A DNA stretch of 64,000 nt from Pseudanabaena frigida (lineage in GTDB: Bacteria; Cyanobacteriota; Cyanobacteriia; Pseudanabaenales; Pseudanabaenaceae). The notes under the pieces are model-generated. The model did not search any database. It was not told where the DNA came from and saw nothing but the letters and a program-made list of their open reading frames with translations. Position 1 is the stretch's first letter; every line of letters begins with the position of its first letter. The position numbers were made by a program, and so were the translations under genes. The stretch is taken from assembly GCA_003242085.1 (NCBI GenBank), contig QBML01000024.1, positions 1-64,000 of the forward strand, written 5' to 3'. Of this stretch, positions 1 to 8,101 are shown in pieces.

Positions 1-88
1 TTCAAAATTCTCTCTGGGGTTTCATTCAGCGCAGAGTGCCGTATGGATTTGATAAAGTTGAGATTATTAGTCTTGAGATAAGTGGTTT

Positions 89-241
89 ATGGTTTTAGCA
101 GCCGTTCTTCCAGTCACTCTAGATGAGTTTTCTAGACTTCCCATCGAAGAATCTCCAGCGTGGGAATTTCTTAACGGTCAAGTTCTGCAAAAGCCGAGCC
201 CTACTTTTTACCACAGCCTTTTGCAAAAGTATTTAGTTTAG
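89..241 (+). pseudogene. Uma2-family (DUF820) endonuclease-like gene, N-terminal remnant
   Basis: An ATG opens a 50-codon frame whose product begins MVLAAVLPVTLDEF and continues with LPIEESPAWEFLNG, the usual start of cyanobacterial Uma2 (PF05685) proteins. Family members are about 190 residues with a PD-(D/E)XK nuclease-like fold; this one stops at a TAG after KYLV, before any of the catalytic core. No continuation is visible in the following 200 bases, where a gene on the other strand begins. It is therefore a truncated remnant rather than a working gene. The family is greatly expanded in cyanobacteria, so decayed copies are common. Confidence 0.7.
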
Positions 242-255
242 AGCGATCGACAATG

Positions 256-576
256 CTAATAGCTCCTATGAGACTTTTCCAGAGCTGTGCTGTTTGATTT
301 CTTGGGAATTGTACAAACACCGTGAAGACCAATTGCTCCAATTATGACACTTAGCAATGTCCACACACCGTCCGCAAACAGATTAATTCGGTGAATATTC
401 TGTTGTGCTTCTGCAACAAATAATGTTTCTAAGTTGGCACTGCTTTTAGTAACATCTACAAAATGGTTATAAGCCTTTTGCAGAGCATCCCAATCCATGA
501 GTGCATAATAACCAAATATTGTAACTCCCACTAAACTGGGGAGAATTATGAGTATTACGAGTAGTAGGTAGCGCAA
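256..576 (-). CDS. Small two-helix membrane protein, unknown function
   Basis: A 106-residue protein with a hydrophobic N-terminal helix (about residues 3-26, LLLVILIILPSLVGV), a polar middle part of about 40 residues, and a second hydrophobic segment near residues 68-88. The short loop between two membrane helices recalls minimal sensor-like membrane proteins, but no family is recognised. The start is a TTG: a stop codon lies just upstream in frame and no ATG is available, and AAGG precedes it by about a dozen bases. It sits head to tail downstream of the SUI1 gene on the same strand with 48 bases between them, so it may be cotranscribed. It could also be a chance frame. Confidence 0.5.
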   Translation of the reverse strand: MRYLLLVILIILPSLVGVTIFGYYALMDWDALQKAYNHFVDVTKSSANLETLFVAEAQQNIHRINLFADGVWTLLSVIIGAIGLHGVCTIPKKSNSTALEKSHRSY

Positions 577-624
577 TGGTGAAACACCTTAAGTAAATAA
601 TCGATGTTCTCCACTTTAACGAAT

Positions 625-951
625 TTACTTGCCACTTATTTTTGCTTTGTAACCTAAGCCAAGTAAAATCTGCAAGATTTTCTGACTACAATCGCCTTGA
701 ATTTCGATCGCTTGCTCCTTGCATGTGCCGCCCGTTCCGCACTGATTTTTTAATTGCTTAGTCAGCTTTGCCAAATTCTCGGTTGTTGTCTGAAAACCTG
801 TGACCTCGGTTACCGTCTTTCCCCCCTTGCCGCGTCGCGTTACTTGAATGCGGGGATTTTGTTGTTGCGGCGGCAGATCGATCTCTTTTTGCTCGGAATC
901 GTCTTCCTCAGGTGTGCCGAACTCACGGTAAACTACACGATTTTTGGTCAT
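625..951 (-). CDS. SUI1/eIF1-family translation initiation factor
   Basis: A 108-residue protein of the bacterial YciH/SUI1 (eIF1-like) family, thought to act on fidelity of start-codon selection at the small ribosomal subunit. The N-terminus MTKNRVVYREFGT is typical of cyanobacterial members. The SUI1 fold follows from about residue 35, with the signature KTVTEVTGFQ, then LKNQCGTGGTCKEQAIEIQGD and the closing LGYKAKISGK. Length and motif order match the family exactly. The ATG is preceded by a region free of other genes. The palindrome at 980-1028 lies between it and the next gene upstream on the same strand. Confidence 0.93.
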   Translation of the reverse strand: MTKNRVVYREFGTPEEDDSEQKEIDLPPQQQNPRIQVTRRGKGGKTVTEVTGFQTTTENLAKLTKQLKNQCGTGGTCKEQAIEIQGDCSQKILQILLGLGYKAKISGK

Positions 952-979
952 AGCTGTAACTAATCGTTAAATAAAATCC

Positions 980-1028
980 AATATTTTTATTGAAACTGTT
1001 GCGAAGCAACAGTTTCAATAAAAATATT
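980..1028. repeat. Perfect 23-bp palindrome with 3-nt loop
   Basis: Left arm 980-1002 is the exact reverse complement of right arm 1006-1028, with loop GAA. The tip is GC-containing (GTTGC/GCAAC) and the base is AT-rich. The last two bases of the right arm fall inside the TAA stop codon of the minus-strand gene ending at 1027. It could terminate transcription of that gene, and it belongs to the window-wide set of intergenic palindromes. Confidence 0.85.
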
Positions 1029-1632
1029 ATTCTGTCCATGCCGATCGCCATGCTAATTCGGCTTCCGCGATCGTCTTTTGTTGATATTTCTTTTCTAGCT
1101 CATTGTGCAAGTGTGCCAACCTTGCCGATAAAACTCGCAGCTCGCCACGATGGGACATGACTTTGCGATCGGTAAACTCAATTTCGGCGAGACGAATGCT
1201 CATCTGGGCAGTTTTATCGTCTTGTGCCTTTTTGTCCTCAGAACTTAAAACTTTATGCTCGACTAAAAGCTGGTTCAGGGTCTCCATGCTTTCGTTGAGG
1301 AGCTTGCTGAGCAAAGTATCGAGGTTTTCTTGATTGGTGCGACTATCGCGATCGCATTCTTCTAAAGTTTTTTGCATCTGCTCACAAAGCGATTTGATCG
1401 TTTTGCGGAGTGCTGCTTGTAATTTCTGACGCTCTGATAGGGATAGCGCTAGAAATGCATCAGGACATTTTTGGGTGCAAAACTTAAATACGGTGAGCAG
1501 AATCTGTTGCTCTACTGCCTGAGCGATCGCCTGTGAGTACTCAATATGAATAACATCAATGCGACTGATGACATCAGCGATAGACTGTTGAATATTTTGA
1601 ATATCTTTATCAATACGAACTAGCATCGTCAT
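1027..1632 (-). CDS. Hypothetical coiled-coil protein
   Basis: A 201-residue protein rich in Glu, Gln, Leu and Lys without a recognised domain. From about residue 65 to the end it is dominated by heptad-like stretches (KTIKSLCEQMQKTLEEC, then LSARLAHLHNELEKKYQQ), suggesting extended helices or a coiled coil. Three cysteines lie at roughly residues 52, 56 and 84. No signal peptide or membrane helix is present, so it is probably cytoplasmic. It lies between tsf and the SUI1 gene, all on the minus strand, so a loose link to translation is possible but not shown. The stop codon overlaps the palindrome downstream. Confidence 0.75.
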   Translation of the reverse strand: MTMLVRIDKDIQNIQQSIADVISRIDVIHIEYSQAIAQAVEQQILLTVFKFCTQKCPDAFLALSLSERQKLQAALRKTIKSLCEQMQKTLEECDRDSRTNQENLDTLLSKLLNESMETLNQLLVEHKVLSSEDKKAQDDKTAQMSIRLAEIEFTDRKVMSHRGELRVLSARLAHLHNELEKKYQQKTIAEAELAWRSAWTE

Positions 1633-1670
1633 AGCTCAAAATATTTCTGGTTTGATTAGCCTCACCCTAG

Positions 1671-1738
1671 CCCGTCTCTTTGCAAAGAGACGGGGAACAT
1701 AAGGTCTATTCTTACTCCCCCTTCTCCCGTAGGAGAAG
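1671..1738 (-). terminator. Two adjacent hairpins downstream of tsf
   Basis: The 24-base sequence 1671-1694 is a perfect palindrome (two 12-base arms, CCCGTCTCTTTG and its complement). A second hairpin follows, CTTCTCC at 1721-1727 pairing with GGAGAAG at 1732-1738. Both lie just after the tsf stop codon, reading leftward, and may end its transcript. No long T-run follows, so the termination role is inferred. Confidence 0.5.
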
Positions 1739-1762
1739 AGGCTGGAGGATGCAGGCATCATC

Positions 1763-2398
1763 TTATGCTGCGGGAGTTTCAGGAGTCTCAGAAGCGATTT
1801 CTTCACCGACAACAAAGCGCACAAATCGGCGCACCTTGACGTTTTCGCTGAGTTTAGTGCCAGTTAGCTTAACTAACTCGTCAACGGTAATGCTTTGATC
1901 TTTGATAAAGGGCTGATCGAGTAAGCACAATTCTTTTAATCGTTTTTCGATCCGACCGAGTACGATCTTGTCGCGGATCGCCGCAGGTTTACTTGCTAAG
2001 TCATCTTTACCTGCTTCGATTTGCTTTTCGTTTTCTACAAAAGCCGCAGGAATATCCGCAACACTGACATATTCAACGTTAGGACAAGCCGCAATTTGCT
2101 TAGCGACGCTGTCAGCTAGCTCTTTGAGTTCTTCCCGACGGGCTACGAAATCGGTTTCGCAGTTAACTTCGACGAGTACGCCAATGCGGCTGCCAAAGTG
2201 AATATAACTATGCACGATTCCTTCGGAAGCTGCACGACTTGCTTTTTTGACAGCAGAGGCTAGCCCTTTTTGTCTGAGGTATTCGGTTGCCTTTGTAAAA
2301 TCGCCACTAGAATCTACGAGAGCTGCTTTACAGTCTTTGATACCTGCACCAGTTCTCGCGCGTAGCTCTTGAATTTGTTGGGTAGTAATTTCTGCCAT
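1763..2398 (-). CDS. tsf: Translation elongation factor Ts
   Basis: A 211-residue EF-Ts, the guanine nucleotide exchange factor that regenerates EF-Tu-GTP. The N-terminal UBA-like part carries the family signature QELRARTGAGIKDCKAAL (residues 10-27), followed by TEYLRQKGLASAVKKASR. The core contains the second signature, GVLVEVNCETDFVARREE (about residues 72-90), and the C-terminal helix-rich dimerisation segment. The length fits the short cyanobacterial and plastid form. In most bacteria tsf follows rpsB; here the next gene upstream on the same strand is a WecA-type transferase separated by 199 bases with a terminator, so tsf appears to have its own promoter. Two hairpins follow the stop codon. 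Confidence 0.98.
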   Translation of the reverse strand: MAEITTQQIQELRARTGAGIKDCKAALVDSSGDFTKATEYLRQKGLASAVKKASRAASEGIVHSYIHFGSRIGVLVEVNCETDFVARREELKELADSVAKQIAACPNVEYVSVADIPAAFVENEKQIEAGKDDLASKPAAIRDKIVLGRIEKRLKELCLLDQPFIKDQSITVDELVKLTGTKLSENVKVRRFVRFVVGEEIASETPETPAA

Positions 2399-2560
2399 AT
2401 TGATAAACTTGTTTGGGATGTCTAGGGCAACATTTCGAGGAGCGAGTGGTTTTGCTCGTTGCCGAAAATATTTCTAAAATGTTTGCAGTACACTAATTTA
2501 TCACAATTCAGGTTACACAAGGCTTTCCCAAGATTTCAAAATTTTGGTGGATCGCCGAAG

Positions 2561-2592
2561 ATCAAAAGACGGCAAATTGCCGCCTTTTGATA
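2561..2592 (-). terminator. Rho-independent-type hairpin after the WecA-family gene
   Basis: ATCAAAAGACGGCAA (2561-2575) pairs with the complementary arm ending at 2592, with a single mismatch. It starts 6 bases beyond the stop codon of the minus-strand transferase gene and separates it from tsf. Confidence 0.65.
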
Positions 2593-2597
2593 TTTGA

Positions 2598-3707
2598 TTA
2601 TTGTCTCTCGCTGAGATGCGAAGATTTTTCCTCTTGCGATCGCAACTCTTTTGCTCTAATTCTTTGCCAGACTTTCAAACAGGCATAAGCCATTAACAAA
2701 GTGCTAATCGCAGCATAGGTTCCACCCGCAGGCATCCCTGAAACTGCCATCGCAATACTACCAACCCATAGGGTGAGCGCGTAGATAAATAAAACTGTGA
2801 GTCGCTTTGATACGCCTGCTTTGACTAGTCGATGATGCAAATGTTGATTGCCTGCTGCCATTGGCGACTCGCCTCTGCCAAGACGCTGCAAAATAACTGC
2901 TGTCGCATCAACGATTGGTACGGCAAGAATCATGTAAGGCATGATTAGCGCAACGGTAGCTACAGCCTTGACTAGACCGATTACACTTACACCCGCAAGA
3001 GTAAATCCTAAGAAGTAAGCCCCACCATCGCCCATAAAGATTTCGGCCGAACTTTTGGGTTTGAAGTTATAGCGCAAGAAACCCAGACATCCACCTGCTA
3101 GCGCTGCTGCAATGAGTGCTGCCGCAGGTTGCTGCATAAATAAACTGGTGATTAAAATTACTGCGGCGGCGATCGTAGTTACACCTGCGGCGAGACCATC
3201 CAGCCCATCCAGCCAATTGATCGCATTTGCCATGCCCGATAGCCAAACCATCGTGATTGGTAAACTGAACCAACCAAATTTAATAATTCCGATAAATGGC
3301 ACTGATATAAAGTCAATTCTCACGCCAACTCGCCAAGCAGCAGCGGCTACTGCCAACTGAGCTATTAATCTTGGTAAGGGTGGTAGGTTGAAGAGATCGT
3401 CGGCAAAACCAATTAAGAAAAATGCGGCTCCGCCAATTGTTACACCCCAAACTTCATATTCTCTAGTTTGCGGTAATAGTCCAAACCAACCAGCTCCCCA
3501 AACTAAAAGCAATGCCGTAACACTTCCCAAAAAGATTGCTACGCCACCGACACGTACAACTGGGGTTGTGTGCATCTTACGACTATTTGGCTTGTCAACT
3601 AATCCTGCTTTGAGTCCAAAGTGACGAATAATCGGCGTACTTAGCCACACCACGATCGCAGATACTGCAAAGGCGACCAAGTAAGGAATGGCAGTTGGAT
3701 GCAGCAT
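2598..3707 (-). CDS. WecA/MraY-family polyprenyl-phosphate sugar-1-phosphate transferase
   Basis: A 369-residue polytopic membrane enzyme of the glycosyltransferase 4 family (WecA/TagO/MraY). Members move an N-acetylhexosamine-1-phosphate from a UDP-sugar to undecaprenyl phosphate at the cytoplasmic face of the inner membrane, starting synthesis of surface glycans. Hallmarks in order: DKPNSRKMHTTPVVRVGG (about residues 38-55), the Mg-binding GFADDLFNLPP (about 99-109), the active-site NAINWLDGLDGLAAG (about 161-175), EIFMGDGGAYFLG (about 222-234), and the C-terminal HLHHRL motif (about 290). Around ten or eleven hydrophobic helices separate the motifs. These features favour WecA/TagO over MraY. 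The exact sugar cannot be told from sequence. Confidence 0.92.
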   Translation of the reverse strand: MLHPTAIPYLVAFAVSAIVVWLSTPIIRHFGLKAGLVDKPNSRKMHTTPVVRVGGVAIFLGSVTALLLVWGAGWFGLLPQTREYEVWGVTIGGAAFFLIGFADDLFNLPPLPRLIAQLAVAAAAWRVGVRIDFISVPFIGIIKFGWFSLPITMVWLSGMANAINWLDGLDGLAAGVTTIAAAVILITSLFMQQPAAALIAAALAGGCLGFLRYNFKPKSSAEIFMGDGGAYFLGFTLAGVSVIGLVKAVATVALIMPYMILAVPIVDATAVILQRLGRGESPMAAGNQHLHHRLVKAGVSKRLTVLFIYALTLWVGSIAMAVSGMPAGGTYAAISTLLMAYACLKVWQRIRAKELRSQEEKSSHLSERQ

Positions 3708-3787
3708 TACAAGAATAAAATTCAGTATTTGGATTGGGCAAATTTATGCTTGCAAGCATACCATTGGATTGGCTAAACGCAACTGTC

Positions 3788-3835
3788 TAAACCCAATTTA
3801 AATGCAGTGTTAGTTCTTCATTTAAATTGGGTTTA
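3788..3835. repeat. 17-bp perfect inverted repeat upstream of rpmJ
   Basis: TAAACCCAATTTAAATG (3788-3804) is exactly complementary to 3819-3835, with a 14-base loop. It lies in the divergent intergenic region between the transferase gene and rpmJ and resembles the other AACCCAA-based palindromes in this window. Confidence 0.75.
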
Positions 3836-3914
3836 AATTTCTGGTCAAAAATCATGTTAGAATCGAAAGCCGTGTGAAAAATTTTCATTATAAGTAAGCG
3901 TTAGGGATTAATCC

Positions 3915-4040
3915 ATGAAAGTTGTTAGCTCCCTCAGATCGGCAAAAACTCGCCATAAGGACTGCAAAATTGTACGTCGTCGCGGCAGAATATATGTCAT
4001 TTGTAAGTCAAACCCAAAGTTCAAAGCTCGTCAAGGATAA
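3915..4040 (+). CDS. rpmJ: 50S ribosomal protein L36, zinc-site-reduced form
   Basis: A 41-residue frame starting [17 protein letters not shown] and ending [11 protein letters not shown]. This is ribosomal protein L36 of the alternative type (YkgO-like), not the zinc-binding type. The classical Cys-X2-Cys-X12-Cys-X4-His site is incomplete: only the cysteines in KDCKIV and YVICK remain. In bacteria that have both forms, the zinc-free paralogue can replace the zinc form under zinc shortage; whether this genome has both cannot be seen here. The gene stands alone, outside the usual S10/spc ribosomal cluster, and is followed by a strong terminator. The longer overlapping reading frame in another phase is a shadow. 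Confidence 0.93.
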   Translation: MKVVSSLRSAKTRHKDCKIVRRRGRIYVICKSNPKFKARQG

Positions 4041-4057
4041 TCAACGATTTTCGTTAT

Positions 4058-4111
4058 TTATTCAAAACAAAAAAGCCTGTCTTAAAAGACAGGCTTTTTT
4101 GTTTTGAATAA
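4058..4111 (+). terminator. Strong 26-bp-stem terminator after rpmJ
   Basis: Left arm 4058-4083 and right arm 4086-4111 are exactly complementary with a 2-base loop. The stem contains GCCTGTCTT/AAGACAGGC followed by a T-run (CTTTTTTG), the layout of an intrinsic terminator. Confidence 0.9.
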
Positions 4112-4153
4112 TAGGTAGGGCATGGCGCTGTCTATTTTTTGTAAAATAGGAAC

Positions 4154-4750
4154 ATGACTAGTAATACTCGCAAAGCAAATCTTCTCAATGCGATCGCCCC
4201 TGTGAATCGCGGCTTACAAATGTCAGAAAATCAACGCAAAGAGATTTTTTCGGCAGTTGCTTATCTCGAAGAGCTAAATCCAAATCCTGCTCCAACGCAA
4301 ACTCCTGAGCTACTAGACGGAGATTGGCTGCTGATGTTTACCACTAGCCAAGAACTTTTGGGGATCGATCGCTTTCCTCTTTACAAATTAGGCAATATCT
4401 ATCAGTGCTTGCGGGTTGCCGAAGGCAAAATTTTTAATGTTGCCGAGATTAAGGGTTTGCCATTGCTCGGTGGACTGGTGAGTGTTTGCGCTAACTTCTC
4501 GATAGTTAATGAGAAGCGAGTTAAGGTAAATTTTGAACGTTTAGTAGCAGGCTCTCAAACCTTGGTCGGTTATCAGGATGTATCTAGTTTTATTGATACT
4601 TTGCGGTCGCCGAAGAAGTTATTGGCGATCGACTTTAAAATTAAGCGTGAAGATCAAAAGGGTTGGCTGGAAACGACTTATCTCGATCGGGATCTCCGAA
4701 TTGGTCGAGGCAATGAAGGTAATTTATTTGTTTTAAGAAAAGTCAGCTAA
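4154..4750 (+). CDS. PAP/fibrillin (plastid-lipid-associated protein) family protein
   Basis: A 198-residue protein of the PAP/fibrillin family (PF04755), lipocalin-like proteins tied to thylakoid membranes, plastoglobules and photoprotection in cyanobacteria and plastids. The diagnostic pieces are present: ELLDGDWLLMFTTSQELLGI near residues 52-71, the central beta-rich region with NFSIVNEKRVKVNFERL, and the C-terminal YLDRDLRIGRGNEGNLFVL (about residues 176-194). It has no signal peptide, consistent with a peripheral membrane role. The gene stands alone between rpmJ and the convergent pheT and ends in a shared hairpin. The specific ligand is unknown. Confidence 0.93.
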   Translation: MTSNTRKANLLNAIAPVNRGLQMSENQRKEIFSAVAYLEELNPNPAPTQTPELLDGDWLLMFTTSQELLGIDRFPLYKLGNIYQCLRVAEGKIFNVAEIKGLPLLGGLVSVCANFSIVNEKRVKVNFERLVAGSQTLVGYQDVSSFIDTLRSPKKLLAIDFKIKREDQKGWLETTYLDRDLRIGRGNEGNLFVLRKVS

Positions 4751-4753
4751 TCT

Positions 4754-4810
4754 CAAAGCCCAAATAAATAGAGGCGGTGCAAAGCGCTGCCTCTATTTAT
4801 TTGGGCTTTG
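4754..4810. terminator. 22-bp-stem bidirectional hairpin between fibrillin gene and pheT
   Basis: Arms 4754-4775 and 4789-4810 are exactly complementary. The gene pair is convergent, so the hairpin can stop both transcripts. Its stem begins with CCCAAATAAATA, the same run found in the palindrome at 47279-47333. Confidence 0.8.
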
Positions 4811-4825
4811 TGTCAGTAGAAAATC

Positions 4826-7237
4826 CTAACTTCTCAAGGTTGCTTGGAATTTCTCTTCGAGTAAGTCACGCACTTTTTGATGCACGGGATTAATATCGGC
4901 TTCGGTTAAGGTGCGATCGCTAGCTCTATAAACCAAACGAAATGCTAAGCTGCGAGAACCTTCAGGAACGCCTTTCCCAATGTATTGATCGAAGAGGGTA
5001 ACAGAATCTAATAATTCACCACCCACATGCGTAATTGACCTTTGAATGTCCGCAACCGTGAACTTGAGGGGCGCAAAAAAGGCAATGTCGCGATCGCTGC
5101 TGGGATAGGTCGAAAAAGCCTGAAAAGTAGGAATGGATTTTTTCATCATCGCATCCAGTAAGGTATAGAAATCTAGCTCAAAAGCATAAATTTCGTCAGG
5201 GAATTCTTTCTCAGCCCGTAACTTGGGATGTAACTGACCGAATGTACCAAGTCGTTCGCCTGAAATCCATAGCGAGGCTGTGCGCCCAGGGTGCAAACGC
5301 TCATCCTTTTGGTCGGGTTGGTACTCTACGGTGACGCAGAGATTATGAAAAACAGAATCTAGCAAACCTTTAGCTTCATAGAAGTTCATCGGTTTGGATT
5401 CGTGTTGCCAAGCGCCAACAGTAGGATCGCCTCCAAAAACGCCCGCAATGCGATCGGTTTCATCACTGCCAGCTTCATCAAGCCAGAATACTCGCCCAAT
5501 TTCAAACGCATTGAGGATGCCATTGCCTTGATTGATATTAAAGGCACAGGAATCAATCAAGCTAGAAAGTAAATCACCTCTAAGCGCTCCATATTCGATC
5601 GCTACAGGATTATTGATTTTCACCTGATGAGAATCGGTTGGGGTACATAGAGACATATGCATTACCTCCGTCAAGCCCACAGCCCTAAAAGCCGCACGAA
5701 TCATCCGACCGCCTTCTTGATCGGCGGAGAGGAACCCAAACTCAGTTCTAGCTGGTAAGGTTTCCACAAATTTGTCGTAACCGTAAATCCTCGCGATTTC
5801 TTCGACAAGATCGATTTCACGCTCGATGTCAGCATAGCGATAGGGCGGCACTGTCACTTTCCATATGGCATAGCTGCCTTCTTCGATTGGCTGGCGCTCC
5901 AGTTCAAAGGACAGTACGCGCAGGGTTTGCTCGACTTCAGCTTCAGACAAAAGCGGTAAAGCATTTTCATCTTCGCGATCGACTTCGCCCAAGATCTGCC
6001 AAACCTTAGTCAGACGCAGGTCAATCGTCCGAATCTCTTTAGACCGAGAATCAACAATGCTCTGCTCGATCGCTTCACCGCCAGCAAGTTCAACAATCAT
6101 CTGTACTGCTTTAGTGGTGGCAGATTCGATCGCTGCTTGATTTACGCCACGCTCATATCTTGCCGATGCCTCAGTCCGTAAGCCTTGGGCGCGTGCCGAT
6201 CGCCTTGTGGTGACTTGAGTGAATAATGCTGCTTCTAAAACGATATTGGTAGTTTTTTCAGAAACTTCAGTTTCTGCGCCGCCCATCACCCCTGCGATCG
6301 CGATCGGTTTATCGCCTGACGTAATTACAAAGTTTTGACTGGTGAGAGTGCGTTCTATATTGTCAAGGGTTTTGAGTTTTTCACTAGCCTTTGCGAAACG
6401 CACGCCAATATTTAATCCTGCTTGCAAAGTATCGGCATCAAAGGCGTGGAGAGGCTGTCCCCATTCCAGCAAAATGTAATTGGTAATATCAACGATATTA
6501 TTGATCGATCGCATTCCTGCGGCTTCAATTCTTCGCTTAAGCCATTCTGGAGAAGGCGCAACTTTCACACCCTCGATCAGCGTACCGACATAGGCAGGAC
6601 AGGATTTAGAATCTTCTACCGCTACCCAATTAGCAGATTTAGGCTGAAAATTCTGGGTTGCTAAGGGGAGTCGTACCTCTTTACCCAATAAAGCGGCAAC
6701 TTCACGCGCAATTCCCACCATGCTGAGGGCATCAGCACGGTTAGCAGTTGAAGTTACATCAAGAATCGTATCGTCAAGTCCCAGTAAAGGACGAACATCG
6801 CTACCAACGATCGCATCTTCAGGGAATTCATGAATTCCGCTTGATTCCTTGGCTAAGCCAATCTCTGCGAGCGAACAAATCATGCCCTCAGAACGCTCAC
6901 CGCGCAACTTAGTTGGACGTAACTTTAAATCAATCGTTGGTAAATAAGTGCCGATCGTGGCTACAGGCACAAAGAGTCCTTGTCTAGCATTAGCCGCACC
7001 GCAGACAATTTGTAAGAGTTCGGGTGCACCAATATCGACCTTACAAACCTGTAACTTGTCGGCATTGGGATGACGTTCAGCCGTGAGGATATGACCAACC
7101 ACAACTCCCTCAGCCCATGTTCTGCGGTCTTCAATCGACTCGACTTCAAAGCCTGCCATAGTCAGTTTTTCTTCAAGCTCTTGAGGCGAGAGATCGCAGT
7201 CTACGAGTTCGCGAAGCCAATTCAAAGAGATACGCAT
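4826..7237 (-). CDS. pheT: Phenylalanyl-tRNA synthetase, beta subunit
   Basis: An 803-residue PheRS beta chain, which with PheS charges tRNA-Phe in the cytoplasm as an alpha2-beta2 enzyme. Domains in order: N-terminal B1 and the tRNA-binding OB-fold (about residues 40-150, with VVGHILTAERHPNADKLQVC), the B3/B4 editing region (about 210-380, with GQPLHAFDADTL and IAGVMGGAETEV), B5 (about 400-490), the catalytic-like B6/B7 core (about 490-690), and the C-terminal anticodon-binding FDX-ACB domain (about 705-800, with FSTYPSSDRDIAFF and YRASDRTLTEADI). Length is normal. pheS is not adjacent, as is usual in cyanobacteria. Confidence 0.98.
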   Translation of the reverse strand: MRISLNWLRELVDCDLSPQELEEKLTMAGFEVESIEDRRTWAEGVVVGHILTAERHPNADKLQVCKVDIGAPELLQIVCGAANARQGLFVPVATIGTYLPTIDLKLRPTKLRGERSEGMICSLAEIGLAKESSGIHEFPEDAIVGSDVRPLLGLDDTILDVTSTANRADALSMVGIAREVAALLGKEVRLPLATQNFQPKSANWVAVEDSKSCPAYVGTLIEGVKVAPSPEWLKRRIEAAGMRSINNIVDITNYILLEWGQPLHAFDADTLQAGLNIGVRFAKASEKLKTLDNIERTLTSQNFVITSGDKPIAIAGVMGGAETEVSEKTTNIVLEAALFTQVTTRRSARAQGLRTEASARYERGVNQAAIESATTKAVQMIVELAGGEAIEQSIVDSRSKEIRTIDLRLTKVWQILGEVDREDENALPLLSEAEVEQTLRVLSFELERQPIEEGSYAIWKVTVPPYRYADIEREIDLVEEIARIYGYDKFVETLPARTEFGFLSADQEGGRMIRAAFRAVGLTEVMHMSLCTPTDSHQVKINNPVAIEYGALRGDLLSSLIDSCAFNINQGNGILNAFEIGRVFWLDEAGSDETDRIAGVFGGDPTVGAWQHESKPMNFYEAKGLLDSVFHNLCVTVEYQPDQKDERLHPGRTASLWISGERLGTFGQLHPKLRAEKEFPDEIYAFELDFYTLLDAMMKKSIPTFQAFSTYPSSDRDIAFFAPLKFTVADIQRSITHVGGELLDSVTLFDQYIGKGVPEGSRSLAFRLVYRASDRTLTEADINPVHQKVRDLLEEKFQATLRS

Positions 7238-7390
7238 TGGGAAATTATGGAGAGGATTGTTAAGAAAAATTCAGGTTATATTATCTATCAAAACCAGTCC
7301 TCACGACCAAACATCACCGAAACCAATTTGGTTGTTTTAGTGCTTACGGCGCTCAGGACAACCCCTCATGAGGTATGCAAACTTACGCCC

Positions 7391-8101
7391 ATGTCTGATA
7401 TTAACCCTGAATCTATCGCCGATCGCATTCATACAATACGCTCTAATATTCCTGCCAATGTCAAACTCGTGGCGGTGAGCAAATATACAACGACTCAAGC
7501 GATCCGTGCTGCTTATGATGCAGGAGTCAGAGACTTTGGCGAATCGCGGGTGCAGGATTCTAAAGTTAAGCAAGAAGAACTGGCAGATTTAACAGATATT
7601 ACTTGGCACATGATTGGTAGTTTGCAAAGTAACAAGGCAAGGCAAGCGATCGACCAATTTGATTGGATTCATTCCATTGACCGTCTCAGTCTTGCTGAGC
7701 AATGCGATCGCCACATTGCCGATTTAGGTAAATCCCCTAAACTTTTACTGCAAGTCAAGCTAGCAAACGATCCCAATAAATCTGGCTGGTCGGAGTCGGA
7801 GCTATTAGCTGATTTACCAAGGTTAGAAAAATTACAAAACCTCGATATTGTCGGTCTGATGACAATTTTGCCACTTGGTTTAGATGAATCGCAAGCCTAT
7901 GAAGTATTCAGTCGCGTAGGAGTCTTAGCTGAAAAACTGCGATCGCTGGGTTGGGATAATATTTGCGAACTCTCTATGGGGATGTCGGCGGACTATGCGA
8001 TCGCAATTAGGGCAAGTGCTTCGATGATTCGAGTCGGCAGCCAAATTTTTTCGGGTTACATAAACGATCCGAACAAAGATCTGAACAAATTAATAAGTTA
8101 G
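7391..8101 (+). CDS. pipY: YggS/PROSC-family PLP-binding protein (PipY)
   Basis: A 236-residue single-domain fold-type III PLP protein of the YggS/PROSC family, which buffers pyridoxal phosphate and affects amino-acid and keto-acid balance. The PLP lysine lies in VKLVAVSKYT (about residues 24-33). Other family motifs are FGESRVQDSKVK, WHMIGSLQSNKAR, LMTILPLG and LSMGMSADYAIAI, ending with RVGSQIFSG. The ATG at 7391 was chosen because homologues start near it; the open frame extends further upstream but that part has no family similarity and runs antisense into pheT. In many cyanobacteria pipY follows pipX and precedes sepF and proC. Here pipX is not seen upstream, while sepF and proC follow after a large kinase gene. 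Confidence 0.93.
   Translation: MSDINPESIADRIHTIRSNIPANVKLVAVSKYTTTQAIRAAYDAGVRDFGESRVQDSKVKQEELADLTDITWHMIGSLQSNKARQAIDQFDWIHSIDRLSLAEQCDRHIADLGKSPKLLLQVKLANDPNKSGWSESELLADLPRLEKLQNLDIVGLMTILPLGLDESQAYEVFSRVGVLAEKLRSLGWDNICELSMGMSADYAIAIRASASMIRVGSQIFSGYINDPNKDLNKLIS

Noticed and set aside
1636-1824. 62-codon minus-strand frame at the end of tsf
   Set aside because: Runs through two hairpins and overlaps tsf in another frame; no support as a gene.
3922-4107. 61-codon frame overlapping rpmJ
   Set aside because: It is the shifted frame of the L36 gene and reads through the terminator.
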